Assembly: GCA_023419375.1 (NCBI GenBank)
Contig: JAEZYD010000063.1
Span: 1-13,840 of the forward strand
Origin: Pseudomonadota bacterium
Lineage (GTDB): Bacteria; Desulfobacterota; Desulfovibrionia; Desulfovibrionales; Desulfovibrionaceae
Reading direction: 5' to 3'
Length of the DNA stretch: 13,840 nt
A program made the translations under genes and the position numbers. The notes below the pieces were generated by a model that ran no database searches, was not told the origin of the DNA, and saw nothing but the letters and a program-made list of their open reading frames with translations. Shown piece by piece: positions 7,149 through 13,840 of this stretch. Each line of letters starts with the position of its first letter. Position 1 is the stretch's first letter.

Positions 7149-8726
7149 CTAGTGATCGAGTCGTGAGCCCCGCGGCCCCATCCTTGAATATCGATGAGCC
7201 ACCAGCGTCGCGACGACGATTACGGCACCGCCCGCAACCGTAGAGAATGTCGCAGCTTCGACGATGAATTGAGTAGGCGACTGCCGAGGAATCATCACTA
7301 TCTCACGGATCAGTAGCAGCGCGGGCAACCTTAGCCACCAGCGAGCGTGCAGGCCACGCGTCAACAGTAGGACCACCAGTCCGATCACAACCGATCCTAC
7401 GAAGACACCAGCATAGGAGAAGTCCGCCCAAAGCTCCGCCACGTAGGAGGAGCCGAGACCATAACCGCGGAAGTAGTCGTCTCGAAGCACAAGGTAGGAG
7501 ATAGCGTGAGAGAAATACCCGCTGTTTGTGGCCCTCTCTGCAGTCTGGCCCGCAAAATCTCCCGACCCAAGTCCGAAGACTCCTGGAACGTGCCGGGTCA
7601 GAAAGTCGACAAGAGGCCCAAGGCTGAAGAGCCGTCCCTGGTCCACTTGATCCTGGTAGACGTATCCGTACCCAACCACGTCTGCACTCACTCCCTGGGC
7701 ATAGAGGGGGTCCAGGATCGTGACAAGGGGGCCGGAGCCCTGAGGTCCATAGGTAGTGCGGAGGCGTGCAACGACTCCGGAGCCTATGAGCCCGACCGGC
7801 GCGAGCACGATCGCCGTGATCTTCATCTTCGTAGTAATCAGAGAACTTGAACCCTGCTCACGAAAATGGCGGAAACCCACGTAGACGAGAACCACCGTGA
7901 CGCTGAGGACAAACTCCGTTCTCTGGCCGGTTCCTAACGACAGCACGCCAGAAGCCAAATATGCCGCGATAGGTAAGAGGGTCTTCCTCATCGCCGGGTT
8001 CGTCGCGAGGTATGACAAGAACGCTACCGTGAGTGACCCTGCAACTAGCCGAAGAGGCTCCGGGAAGGCGGTATGGAAATCCGCGTAATAGCTCAGGTAT
8101 CCGTTGCGCGCGACAAATGCCGCGGCCTCAATTGAGCCCGCGAGGTGGAAAGGTAACACGCACCAAAACATGAGAAGACTGATTCGTCGCGCATAGATAA
8201 CGCGCCCTCCATCATGGTCCAATTTGACACGGATAGTGCCGTATCGCGATTGGGCCCAACCAAACAATGGCGCGCTCAAATACAGGCCGGCGAGGGCCAC
8301 CGAGAGCGCGGTGAATACGTGGACATCTACTGCAGGATCAGTAAACGGCATCCCGAATCGCTCGAACGATCCTCGCGGGTAGTCGAATACGCGACTCGTG
8401 AGGCTGCGCGACAATAGGAAAGTTCCGAAGGCGAGCAAGACTGCGAGCAGAACATATGATTCGCGAATCGTACGCACACTACGAACTACGCATGCGGCAT
8501 ATAGCAGCCATGTCGCGCAGGCAAGCATGGCAGCGTCGCCCAACCACCATCCGGCCACGAGGAAAGCACCGCCGACCGCAAGAACCCACCAGGTGATCCG
8601 AGTGCCGCGTAGCTCATTTAGGACAGCACCGATCACGCGGTTCGAGCGCATGTAGTCGAAACGACGAGTGAATTCTGTGCGCAGTCTCTCGAGACGCTCC
8701 GCCACAGATCGAAGCCCGGAAGTCAT
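7149..8726 (-). CDS. wzy: Wzy-type repeat-unit polymerase (O-antigen polymerase family)
   Basis: This 525-residue integral membrane protein probably polymerises flipped repeat units on the outer face of the membrane. About eleven or twelve hydrophobic segments are visible: near 43-62, 64-82, 90-108, 136-154, 182-203, 227-246, 250-265, 270-286, 302-320, 438-456, 464-477 and 493-511. A large hydrophilic loop of about 115 residues (321-436) precedes the last helices, as expected for Wzy. Conserved-looking motifs are GTGQRTEF (265-272) and GYGLGSSYVAELWADFSYAG (421-440), typical of this polymerase group. I chose ATG 8724-8726 because it overlaps the upstream GT4 stop as ATGA. The longer frame starts from a TTG at 8771 with a 49-base overlap and no clear advantage. 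The N-terminal 40 residues are basic and cytoplasmic. Sequence alone does not predict the linkage formed. Confidence 0.85.
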   Translation of the reverse strand: MTSGLRSVAERLERLRTEFTRRFDYMRSNRVIGAVLNELRGTRITWWVLAVGGAFLVAGWWLGDAAMLACATWLLYAACVVRSVRTIRESYVLLAVLLAFGTFLLSRSLTSRVFDYPRGSFERFGMPFTDPAVDVHVFTALSVALAGLYLSAPLFGWAQSRYGTIRVKLDHDGGRVIYARRISLLMFWCVLPFHLAGSIEAAAFVARNGYLSYYADFHTAFPEPLRLVAGSLTVAFLSYLATNPAMRKTLLPIAAYLASGVLSLGTGQRTEFVLSVTVVLVYVGFRHFREQGSSSLITTKMKITAIVLAPVGLIGSGVVARLRTTYGPQGSGPLVTILDPLYAQGVSADVVGYGYVYQDQVDQGRLFSLGPLVDFLTRHVPGVFGLGSGDFAGQTAERATNSGYFSHAISYLVLRDDYFRGYGLGSSYVAELWADFSYAGVFVGSVVIGLVVLLLTRGLHARWWLRLPALLLIREIVMIPRQSPTQFIVEAATFSTVAGGAVIVVATLVAHRYSRMGPRGSRLDH

Positions 8727-9865
8727 CGCGGCCTGATCACCTCGCGAAGCAGGGTATCCACAGCTGTCCAAAGCCTATCGCGGCCATAGCGCGCCAAAGC
8801 CCGTTCCCTCGCGGCTCTTCCCATCGCGTTCCTCGCGTCGTCATCCAGTAGCAATCGGATCACCGCCGAGGTAAGCGCTACCACGTCGCGCACAGGGACC
8901 ACGACGCCGGTCATGCCGTCCTCCACGGCTTCCGCGCCACCCGTGCAGTCTGAAACCACGCTCGGCACACCGGCCGCAGCGGCTTCGATCACCACCAAAG
9001 GCAAACCTTCGCGATAACTCGGGAGCACGATTAGGTCCGTTTCGGCCCACAGGTTCTCGAGATCATCGATGTGCCCCACAAGGTGCGTATTTGGCAGGTC
9101 TGCGAGCGCGTGTCGCAACGTTTCACCCTCGCTGTCCGCAGGATCCGGTCGACCCGCGACAACCAGTCGTGCTCCCGCACACGCATCGACAACCCGCGGC
9201 CACGCTGCGATGAGTTCCGCAATGCCTTTGTCCCTGGTGATGCGCCCCGCAAAGGTCACCACAAGTTCGTCCTCGCCAATGCCGAGATCGGATCGGTAAT
9301 GAGGGGTTCCCGGATCAGCGCTCACCCCATTCGCTGAGCCGTCCGCGAGGACCTGGATTTTTCCGGGCGTCACGAGTTTGAGTTTCTCCGCGAGATCACG
9401 CAAGCCGTAGCCGTCGGCCACAACCGTTCCAGCGAGGCGGCATGTCACAGCCTCAGCCACCCAGAGGAAGCGTCGCTGGAACCCCGAAGCGCCTTCAAGG
9501 CGCAACCCATGAAGCACGTAGATCGCAGGCACTCTTTGGAGCCGGCACGCAATTATCCCAAGCAAACTCGCCTTAGGCGACCCCCAAACTGCGACGTCGG
9601 GCGCGACGCGTCGCAGCGTGCGCCATATCGAATACCAGCCTCTCATGTCGTCCCACAACGACGGAGCACGCTCGAGGGGAATCGGCACATACCGCATACC
9701 CTCTTCGTCGGCGAATTCCTTGACGGCTCCCTCGGCCGAGCAGGCGAGCACCACGTCCCACCCCCGCTCGACGAGGAACGGTGCCTGGCCCACCATGAAG
9801 CCCCGCGCAGACAATCCTGATGTCATGCCGTACAGGACCACCGGCCGTTCCCGGCGCGCATTCAT
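8723..9865 (-). CDS. Family 4 glycosyltransferase (GT-B fold), next to the initiating transferase
   Basis: This 380-residue retaining glycosyltransferase (GT4) probably adds the second sugar to the lipid-linked primer, since its gene directly follows the initiating phosphoglycosyl transferase. The N-terminal domain has GMTSGLSARGFMVGQA (13-28) and IYVLHGLRLEGASG (115-128). The donor domain has LADGSANGVSADP (173-185), VTFAGRITRDKGIAELI (203-219), LVVAGRPDP (234-242), and the EX7E pair E286/E294 in YREGLPLVVIEAAAAG. This arrangement resembles the CapM/PglA-like branch, but specificity is not provable here. The start ATG 9863-9865 overlaps the upstream stop as TGATG. An ATG 33 bases earlier (9898) is in frame but lacks a ribosome site. 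The stop overlaps the polymerase start (ATGA). Confidence 0.88.
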   Translation of the reverse strand: MNARRERPVVLYGMTSGLSARGFMVGQAPFLVERGWDVVLACSAEGAVKEFADEEGMRYVPIPLERAPSLWDDMRGWYSIWRTLRRVAPDVAVWGSPKASLLGIIACRLQRVPAIYVLHGLRLEGASGFQRRFLWVAEAVTCRLAGTVVADGYGLRDLAEKLKLVTPGKIQVLADGSANGVSADPGTPHYRSDLGIGEDELVVTFAGRITRDKGIAELIAAWPRVVDACAGARLVVAGRPDPADSEGETLRHALADLPNTHLVGHIDDLENLWAETDLIVLPSYREGLPLVVIEAAAAGVPSVVSDCTGGAEAVEDGMTGVVVPVRDVVALTSAVIRLLLDDDARNAMGRAARERALARYGRDRLWTAVDTLLREVIRPR

Positions 9866-10491
9866 CAAAATGCGTCCTGTCCTCTTAGGGCAACCCATAG
9901 GGTCCGTGCCAGGACCTTCAGGTCGAAGCTCAGAGATGCATTGTCAACATAGTAGAGATCTGCTCTGACCTTCTGGCCATGATTGTGCAGTGACCGTCCA
10001 GTGACTTGAGCCCAGCCGGTGATTCCCGGCTTCACCGAGAGTCTCCTCGCCTGCTCTGGCGAGTAACGCTCGACGATCGGCATGATTTCAGGACGCGGAC
10101 CAACCAGCGACATGTCTCCGCGGAGCACGTTGAGGAGCTGGGGCAACTCGTCGAGACTACTTCGACGGAGAAAACGTCCGACGGGCGTCACATGGCTTAT
10201 ACCGGAATCTGGGGTCTTGAACACAAAGTCGTCTGGCACCCCCGCTACCCATGAGGAAATGTCCATTGCATGGGCTTTCGAGCCGGAGCTCGCCATCGTA
10301 CGGAATTTGATGACTCGGAAGGGATGGCCATCCTTCCCCGCACGGTCCTGGCGGAAGAACACTGACCCCGAATCGTGGGCCTTAATTGCAATGGCGATGA
10401 CGAGAATGACCGGCGAGACGACAACGAGGGCCACTGCACTCACCCCGACGTCTGCAACACGCTTAAGCACGCGGTAGAGAGCGTCGGACAT
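9865..10491 (-). CDS. Small polyprenyl-phosphate glycosyl-1-phosphate transferase (PglC/WcaJ-domain type)
   Basis: This 208-residue monotopic phosphoglycosyl transferase starts repeat-unit synthesis by moving a sugar-1-phosphate from a UDP-sugar to undecaprenyl phosphate. The N-terminal re-entrant hydrophobic helix (about 16-37) contains the Ser-Pro break (S26-P27). The catalytic core then shows FFRQDRAGKDG (45-55), KFRTM (62-66), the essential Asp-Glu dyad in SSLDELPQL (D114/E115), GDMSLVGPRPE (125-135) and KPGITGWAQV (154-163). Its length matches the minimal soluble-core form (PglC-like) rather than the large WbaP form with extra membrane helices. The start ATG lies 29 bases inside the preceding gene, with GGGAAAGG seven bases upstream. 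The N-terminus LYRVLKRVADV is what the family needs. The nearby 4,6-dehydratase suggests a deoxy-amino sugar substrate, but this is inference. Confidence 0.93.
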   Translation of the reverse strand: MSDALYRVLKRVADVGVSAVALVVVSPVILVIAIAIKAHDSGSVFFRQDRAGKDGHPFRVIKFRTMASSGSKAHAMDISSWVAGVPDDFVFKTPDSGISHVTPVGRFLRRSSLDELPQLLNVLRGDMSLVGPRPEIMPIVERYSPEQARRLSVKPGITGWAQVTGRSLHNHGQKVRADLYYVDNASLSFDLKVLARTLWVALRGQDAF

Positions 10492-11443
10492 CCGCGAGCC
10501 TTTCCCGTTCAGCAGTGGTCAATTCAGCCTCGGGGACAATACCACCCAGTCCGTTTGCGACGCCTACCGCCATAGATGGTCTCTTGAGGTTGTCCACAAT
10601 CACGGCCCCGCGTGCGCCGACCGCCCCCCCTGAGACGACCGGAACACCTACAAACTCGGAACTACCAAATGCATCCTCAAAGAAGCCCGGCGCCGGATCG
10701 ACTAGTTGACTCTCAGTCGCTCGTGTATCAAGCCGCAGTACCGTACCGCCTCGAGCCAGGGCGCCCGCAATGAATGTCTCGTCCAGATTGTCGACACCTG
10801 TATCGATGACGTGGGCTTCTGGCGCAAGGCGCTCGAGCCAGTCTTGCCCCACAACGCGGCGTGCTGTAACCGCAGTGACCATACAAGCGACTCGCGCATC
10901 ACGTTTCCACTCGCGAACCGGAACCTCATGAAAACGCGGAAGGATGGCGTTGATCGCCTCGACGTTGCGCGCAACTGCCGCCGCCGAGCGTCCCGCGACC
11001 AGAACCTCCGCGTTGCGCTCTGCGAGCAACAGCGCGCTCTTGAAACCTAGGTTGCCGGTGCCGTACACGCCGCAAACCACAGATGACAGATCGGCCCCGA
11101 ACACGTGCGTCACGAGAACATCCAACGAGCGGATCGTGACGTCGTTAGGCTTCACATGGACGAGGGTCGCGTTGCGCACGATGCCCGAGGCGATCGCGAA
11201 TAGGTTGGCTTCTTGCTTCCTTTCGACGTCGACGTAGATTGTTCTTCCGAGCTTGTCCAGACGCTCAAAGACAACTTTGAGATGGTCGGCGCGATCAACA
11301 AGCACAGCGGCGATAGAGCCGCGAGAGTCTCGTCGATCGGGCAACCGTCGCGGTGCGCCGCCATGCGGCCGGGCGCTACAACTGACCACCACCCGGTCGC
11401 AAGAGGCGGGGGGCAGCCATCCCTGCTCGTCCTGGTCGCTCAT
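10463..11443 (-). CDS. Unrecognised Rossmann-fold (NAD(P)-binding) protein of the polysaccharide cluster
   Basis: I do not recognise a named family for this roughly 326-residue product. A likely N-terminal alpha/beta region (IAAVLVDRADHLKVVFERLD, 44-63) leads to VKPNDVTIRSLDVLV (97-111). A clear dinucleotide loop follows: CGVYGTGNLGFKS (124-136), G128-T-G130-N-L-G133, then strand EVLVAGRS (146-153), where Arg152 might favour NADP. Later conserved-looking stretches are HVIDTGVDNLDE (211-222), VVSGGAVGARGAVIVDN (269-285) and MAVGVANGLGG (291-301). The layout recalls shikimate-dehydrogenase-like or FolD-like proteins but matches none securely. It lies between the 4,6-dehydratase and phosphoglycosyl transferase genes, so action on the dehydratase product is plausible. 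The frame stays open to 11695, but the extra residues are Arg/Pro/Ser-rich and overlap the dehydratase gene. ATG 11443 lacks a good ribosome site, so the true start is uncertain. Confidence 0.72.
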   Translation of the reverse strand: MSDQDEQGWLPPASCDRVVVSCSARPHGGAPRRLPDRRDSRGSIAAVLVDRADHLKVVFERLDKLGRTIYVDVERKQEANLFAIASGIVRNATLVHVKPNDVTIRSLDVLVTHVFGADLSSVVCGVYGTGNLGFKSALLLAERNAEVLVAGRSAAAVARNVEAINAILPRFHEVPVREWKRDARVACMVTAVTARRVVGQDWLERLAPEAHVIDTGVDNLDETFIAGALARGGTVLRLDTRATESQLVDPAPGFFEDAFGSSEFVGVPVVSGGAVGARGAVIVDNLKRPSMAVGVANGLGGIVPEAELTTAERERLADVRRSLPRA

Positions 11444-11527
11444 GGGATTCTGAGTCCGGGGCCAGAGCGACGATTTGCGCGAGCAGCGGCAAGGAACGGG
11501 ACTCTGCGGGAGCGCCCTCCGGGACTG

Positions 11528-11533
11528 GTTATA
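11528..11533 (-). promoter_or_regulatory. Possible -10 box upstream of the Rossmann-fold gene
   Basis: TATAAC on the minus strand lies in the 178-base stretch between the dehydratase stop and ATG 11443, and would give a leader of about 75-80 bases. No good -35 hexamer is found 16-18 bases upstream, and the conserved last T is missing, so support is weak. Nothing else in 11444-11621 looks like a gene or terminator. Confidence 0.2.
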
Positions 11534-11621
11534 CCCCCTGGGCGCAACGTCACCGCCACCGGTCCCTTCCGCAATGGGGACATGCGGCGATGGTCGAGAC
11601 GGTTCGCTCTTCTCACGTCGT

Positions 11622-13460
11622 TCAATCGCGCTTGCGTGCGGGCTCGGACGGCCAGGCACTCGAGAGCCTAAACATGATGGCACGAGCGTCGTCATGCGAA
11701 GTGGTCACAATGCCCTCCACTTCTTGAGTCGCCAACCTAGGCACCACCACGCGGTTGATCAGCGAGTTCGACGAAGGGCGGCGCCCCTCGTCATCTGAGA
11801 ACAAGTCTTCGCTAAGTTTCTCACCTGGCCGTAGGCCGGTATAGCGAATCTCAATGTTTCGCCTGCCAGAGATGCGGATAAGGCTCTTTGCGAGTTCCGC
11901 AATCTTGACCGGTTCCCCCATGTCGAGGACCATGACCTCTCCGTCACTACCGACTGCTCCTGCTTCAAGAACAAGTTGGCAAGCCTCCGGGATGAGCATG
12001 AAGTACCGCTCCACGTCCGGGTGCGTGATGGTGATGGGCCCGCCCCGCTCAATCTGGGCGGTAAAGGTGTGAAGTACGGAACCGCGAGAACCGAGCACGT
12101 TGCCAAACCGCACGGAGACGTACCGGCCCGGCTGAGTCAGGGCAAAATCGGCCGTTAGTCGCTCTGCGATGCGCTTGCTGTATCCAAGGACGCAGGTAGC
12201 GTCCGCAGCCTTGTCGGTGGAGACGTTGACGAAGGTGCCTACGCCGTTCTCGGCTGCAGCAGTCAACACGTTGAGGGTGCCGAGCACGTTCGACTTCCAT
12301 GCCTCCAGCGGAAAGGTCTCTAGCAGAGGCAGATGCTTGAGCGCCGCGGCGTGGAACACGACGTCAGGCGAGGCCTTCGTGAATACTTCGCGCATGGCCC
12401 CAAGGTCACGAATGTCGCCGAGGAGGACCTCTTCGCCTTGGAGAAGTCCTTGACCCGTGAGACTCATCTGCGTCGCAAGGAGTCCGGACTCGTCGCGATC
12501 CAGCATGTAAAGCCGTGCCGGACTGAAACGAGCAATCTGGCGACAGAGTTCGGAGCCAATCGAGCCGCCCGCGCCCGTTACCAGCACCGTCTTCCCGGTG
12601 ATCTGCTCGGAGAGCGCCGCCGTGTCGAGCGAGACGGGGCGTCTGCCCAACAGGTCCTCCACATTGACGCTGTGCAAGTCGCCCGATGTAGCGTGGTTGC
12701 CAATGAGCTCGCCCAAAGGGGGCAGTACCAGAACGTCCAGGCCGACAGCGCGATCGGTCAAGTCCCTTATGAGCGCCGAGTTCGCTTGCGGCAGGGCGAT
12801 GACCAATGCAGTCGCACCCACCTCTTCCGCCACCCGGGCGATGTCGTCGCGATTGCCCCGCACGCGGATGCCGTCGATGTGCATGCGCCGCTTGGTGGGG
12901 TCATCATCCAGGAGCGCGAGGGGCGTGAAACCGCTATGTGGATCCCGCATCATGCTTCGCAGAAGGCGCCTGCCGGCCTCACCCGCCCCAAACACAATGA
13001 CGCGGCGCTCCTGCGGCCTCGCCACGGCACGGCGGTTGCGTAAGTCGCGCACCAGGAAGCGCCAGGCGAACATCGCCGCGAGCGCCACCACTCCGGCAAT
13101 GAACGGCACGGTCCGTGGGATGACGAAGCCGTGGAACACCCACGCCCACCCGGTGAGCAGCACTACGGTGAGCACTACGGCGCGACCCAGGTCCACGACC
13201 TCGTCAAAAGAACCGAGCTGATGCCCGATCCGGTAAGGACCAATCAAAGAACCGATGGTGACGTGAACGAGCGCCGCTACGACGGCCACCACCACCGTTG
13301 CCTCGACGAGCACCACGTCGGCATCAAAGTTGTACCGGAGCCACATGGCGACGGCGACCGAGGCCAGCCAGGCGCCCGCGTCGAGAGTGGGCCGTACCCA
13401 GCGGCGTAGACGTTGATAGCGCGTGACCGCCCCGAAAGCGTCACTCCCCCTCGTCACCAC
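11622..13460 (-). CDS. Membrane NDP-sugar 4,6-dehydratase (CapD/WbpM/PglF family)
   Basis: This 612-residue protein probably converts UDP-GlcNAc to UDP-2-acetamido-4-keto-2,4,6-trideoxyhexose. Four N-terminal membrane helices lie near 27-43, 52-72, 92-110 and 117-135. A first Rossmann domain (VFGAGEAGRRL, 156-166) and the catalytic short-chain dehydrogenase domain follow. The latter shows TGAGGSIGSEL (295-305), DVVFHAAALKHLPLLE (366-381), VSTDKAADATCVLGYSKR (413-430), VRFGNVLGSRGSV (450-462) and TGLRPGEKLSEDLF (541-554). Length is usual for the membrane form. L425 stands where WbpM has the Met of its Ser-Met-Lys set; S414 and K429 are kept. The start is one of two adjacent GTG codons (13460 or 13457); GGGAGGGG lies four or seven bases upstream. 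It follows the LCP gene by 93 bases. A C-4 epimerase role is possible, since this family mixes the two. Confidence 0.9.
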   Translation of the reverse strand: MVTRGSDAFGAVTRYQRLRRWVRPTLDAGAWLASVAVAMWLRYNFDADVVLVEATVVVAVVAALVHVTIGSLIGPYRIGHQLGSFDEVVDLGRAVVLTVVLLTGWAWVFHGFVIPRTVPFIAGVVALAAMFAWRFLVRDLRNRRAVARPQERRVIVFGAGEAGRRLLRSMMRDPHSGFTPLALLDDDPTKRRMHIDGIRVRGNRDDIARVAEEVGATALVIALPQANSALIRDLTDRAVGLDVLVLPPLGELIGNHATSGDLHSVNVEDLLGRRPVSLDTAALSEQITGKTVLVTGAGGSIGSELCRQIARFSPARLYMLDRDESGLLATQMSLTGQGLLQGEEVLLGDIRDLGAMREVFTKASPDVVFHAAALKHLPLLETFPLEAWKSNVLGTLNVLTAAAENGVGTFVNVSTDKAADATCVLGYSKRIAERLTADFALTQPGRYVSVRFGNVLGSRGSVLHTFTAQIERGGPITITHPDVERYFMLIPEACQLVLEAGAVGSDGEVMVLDMGEPVKIAELAKSLIRISGRRNIEIRYTGLRPGEKLSEDLFSDDEGRRPSSNSLINRVVVPRLATQEVEGIVTTSHDDARAIMFRLSSAWPSEPARKRD

Positions 13461-13464
13461 GTCG

Positions 13465-13472
13465 CCCCTCCC
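13465..13472 (-). promoter_or_regulatory. Ribosome binding site before the paired GTG starts of the dehydratase gene
   Basis: GGGAGGGG on the minus strand is four bases from GTG 13460 and seven from GTG 13457. It supports initiation here but cannot decide between the two codons. Confidence 0.6.
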
Positions 13473-13553
13473 ATTGCCGTCAATGCATCCCCGAAAGTAC
13501 CACCGCGACGAGGCCCTCGGCCGTAGCCAAGGACCCGGGCGGGGCGGCTGCCG

Positions 13554-13840
13554 CTATGCGACCGGCCGGTCTTCCAACTTGGGTACGTCATCCGGATGTG
13601 CCTCGATGTACTCGGCTACCTCGTCATTGCGCCACGCTTCCATGAGCGAGTCAAGCTTGGGCTGATCGAGCACCACAATTGACTGCTTGCCATCGGGTGA
13701 CCGGCCCGTGCCAACAAAGGGAGCGGTCATAAACCTGACCGAGCCCGGTCGCATGTCGCGTGACTCGACAGCGAGACCCGCAAGGTAGTCGAAGTCGATA
13801 CCCGAATCGACCGCGGAGTAATCGAGCACGATATTGATCA
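13554..13840 (-). CDS. LytR-CpsA-Psr (LCP) family protein, C-terminal end, 5' part outside window
   Basis: LCP proteins are membrane-anchored, extracytoplasmic phosphotransferases that move polyprenyl-linked glycopolymers onto peptidoglycan. About 95 C-terminal residues are visible. The frame is open through the right edge and ends at TAG 13554-13556. The visible part matches the region after the catalytic LCP core in actinobacterial members: DFDYLAGLAVESRDM, then VRFMTAPFVGTGRSPDGKQ, then IVVLDQPKLDSLMEAWRND and an acidic tail. The catalytic arginines and the membrane helix lie outside the window and cannot be checked. It is the first visible gene of the block and precedes the dehydratase by 93 bases. 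That gap has no convincing terminator, so co-transcription is likely. Its presence points to a wall-attached polymer. Confidence 0.8.
   Translation of the reverse strand, partial: INIVLDYSAVDSGIDFDYLAGLAVESRDMRPGSVRFMTAPFVGTGRSPDGKQSIVVLDQPKLDSLMEAWRNDEVAEYIEAHPDDVPKLEDRPVA

Noticed and set aside
11444..11695. N-terminal extension of the Rossmann-fold gene up to ATG 11695
   Set aside because: The 84 added residues are Arg/Pro/Ser-rich and would overlap the dehydratase C-terminus by 74 bases, with no sign of coding constraint.
12333..13043. Plus-strand open frame of 236 codons inside the dehydratase gene
   Set aside because: It is a high-GC shadow of a strongly supported minus-strand gene. 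Its product is low in structure and motif-free, and no ribosome site was seen.
13494..13499. TACTTT as a -10 box before the dehydratase gene
   Set aside because: No -35-like hexamer at 16-18 bases, and a single loose hexamer is expected by chance in a 93-base gap.
13509..13522. GAGGCCCTC palindrome after the LCP gene as a terminator
   Set aside because: The stem would have almost no loop and is not followed by a T-run.
1..13840. CRISPR array, tRNA/rRNA genes, insertion sequences, attachment sites
   Set aside because: Reading both strands, I saw no regularly spaced repeats, no cloverleaf or rRNA-like stretch, no transposase or integrase motifs, and no flanking direct repeats.

Overview
The window looks like chromosomal DNA of a high-GC Gram-positive bacterium (Actinomycetota; a Micrococcales-type organism is my best guess, from the kind of genes rather than any marker). 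Codons are mostly G/C-ending, start codons include GTG and TTG, and a LytR-CpsA-Psr protein, a DUF4012 protein and a Wzx/Wzy polysaccharide set occur together. No rRNA, tRNA, insertion sequence, CRISPR array or phage gene is visible.

Layout. The left edge (1-707, + strand) holds the 3' part of a homoserine O-acetyltransferase gene (metX). It converges, with only 3 bases between stop codons, on a block of eleven minus-strand genes that fills the rest of the window. In transcription order (right to left) these are: the C-terminal end of a LytR-CpsA-Psr (LCP) ligase (13840-13554); a membrane NDP-sugar 4,6-dehydratase of the CapD/WbpM/PglF type (13460-11622); an unrecognised Rossmann-fold protein (11443-10463); a small polyprenyl-phosphate sugar-1-phosphate transferase (10491-9865); a GT4 glycosyltransferase (9865-8723); a Wzy-type polymerase (8726-7149); a UDP-glucuronate 4-epimerase (7083-6085); a Wzx-type flippase (6088-4847); a second GT4 enzyme (4830-3700); a GT2 enzyme (3703-2828); and, after a 242-base gap, a DUF4012 membrane protein (2585-711).

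How it fits together. The dehydratase would make a 4-keto-6-deoxy amino sugar nucleotide. A modified form of it is probably what the small phosphoglycosyl transferase loads onto undecaprenyl phosphate. The three glycosyltransferases extend the repeat unit, with galacturonate supplied by the epimerase. Wzx flips the unit and Wzy polymerises it. The LCP protein would attach the polymer to the cell wall. No Wza, Wzb or Wzc homologue is present, so an acidic, wall-linked (teichuronic-like) polysaccharide is a better guess than an exported capsule of the Gram-negative type. This is inference from gene content.

The most interesting item is the Rossmann-fold gene between the dehydratase and the phosphoglycosyl transferase. 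No aminotransferase, acetyltransferase or recognisable 4-ketoreductase lies in the window to process the dehydratase product, and this gene sits exactly where such an enzyme would be expected. Several start codons were reassigned from the longest possible ORF because the shorter starts give tight stop/start overlaps (GTGA, ATGA, TGATG) typical of translational coupling.
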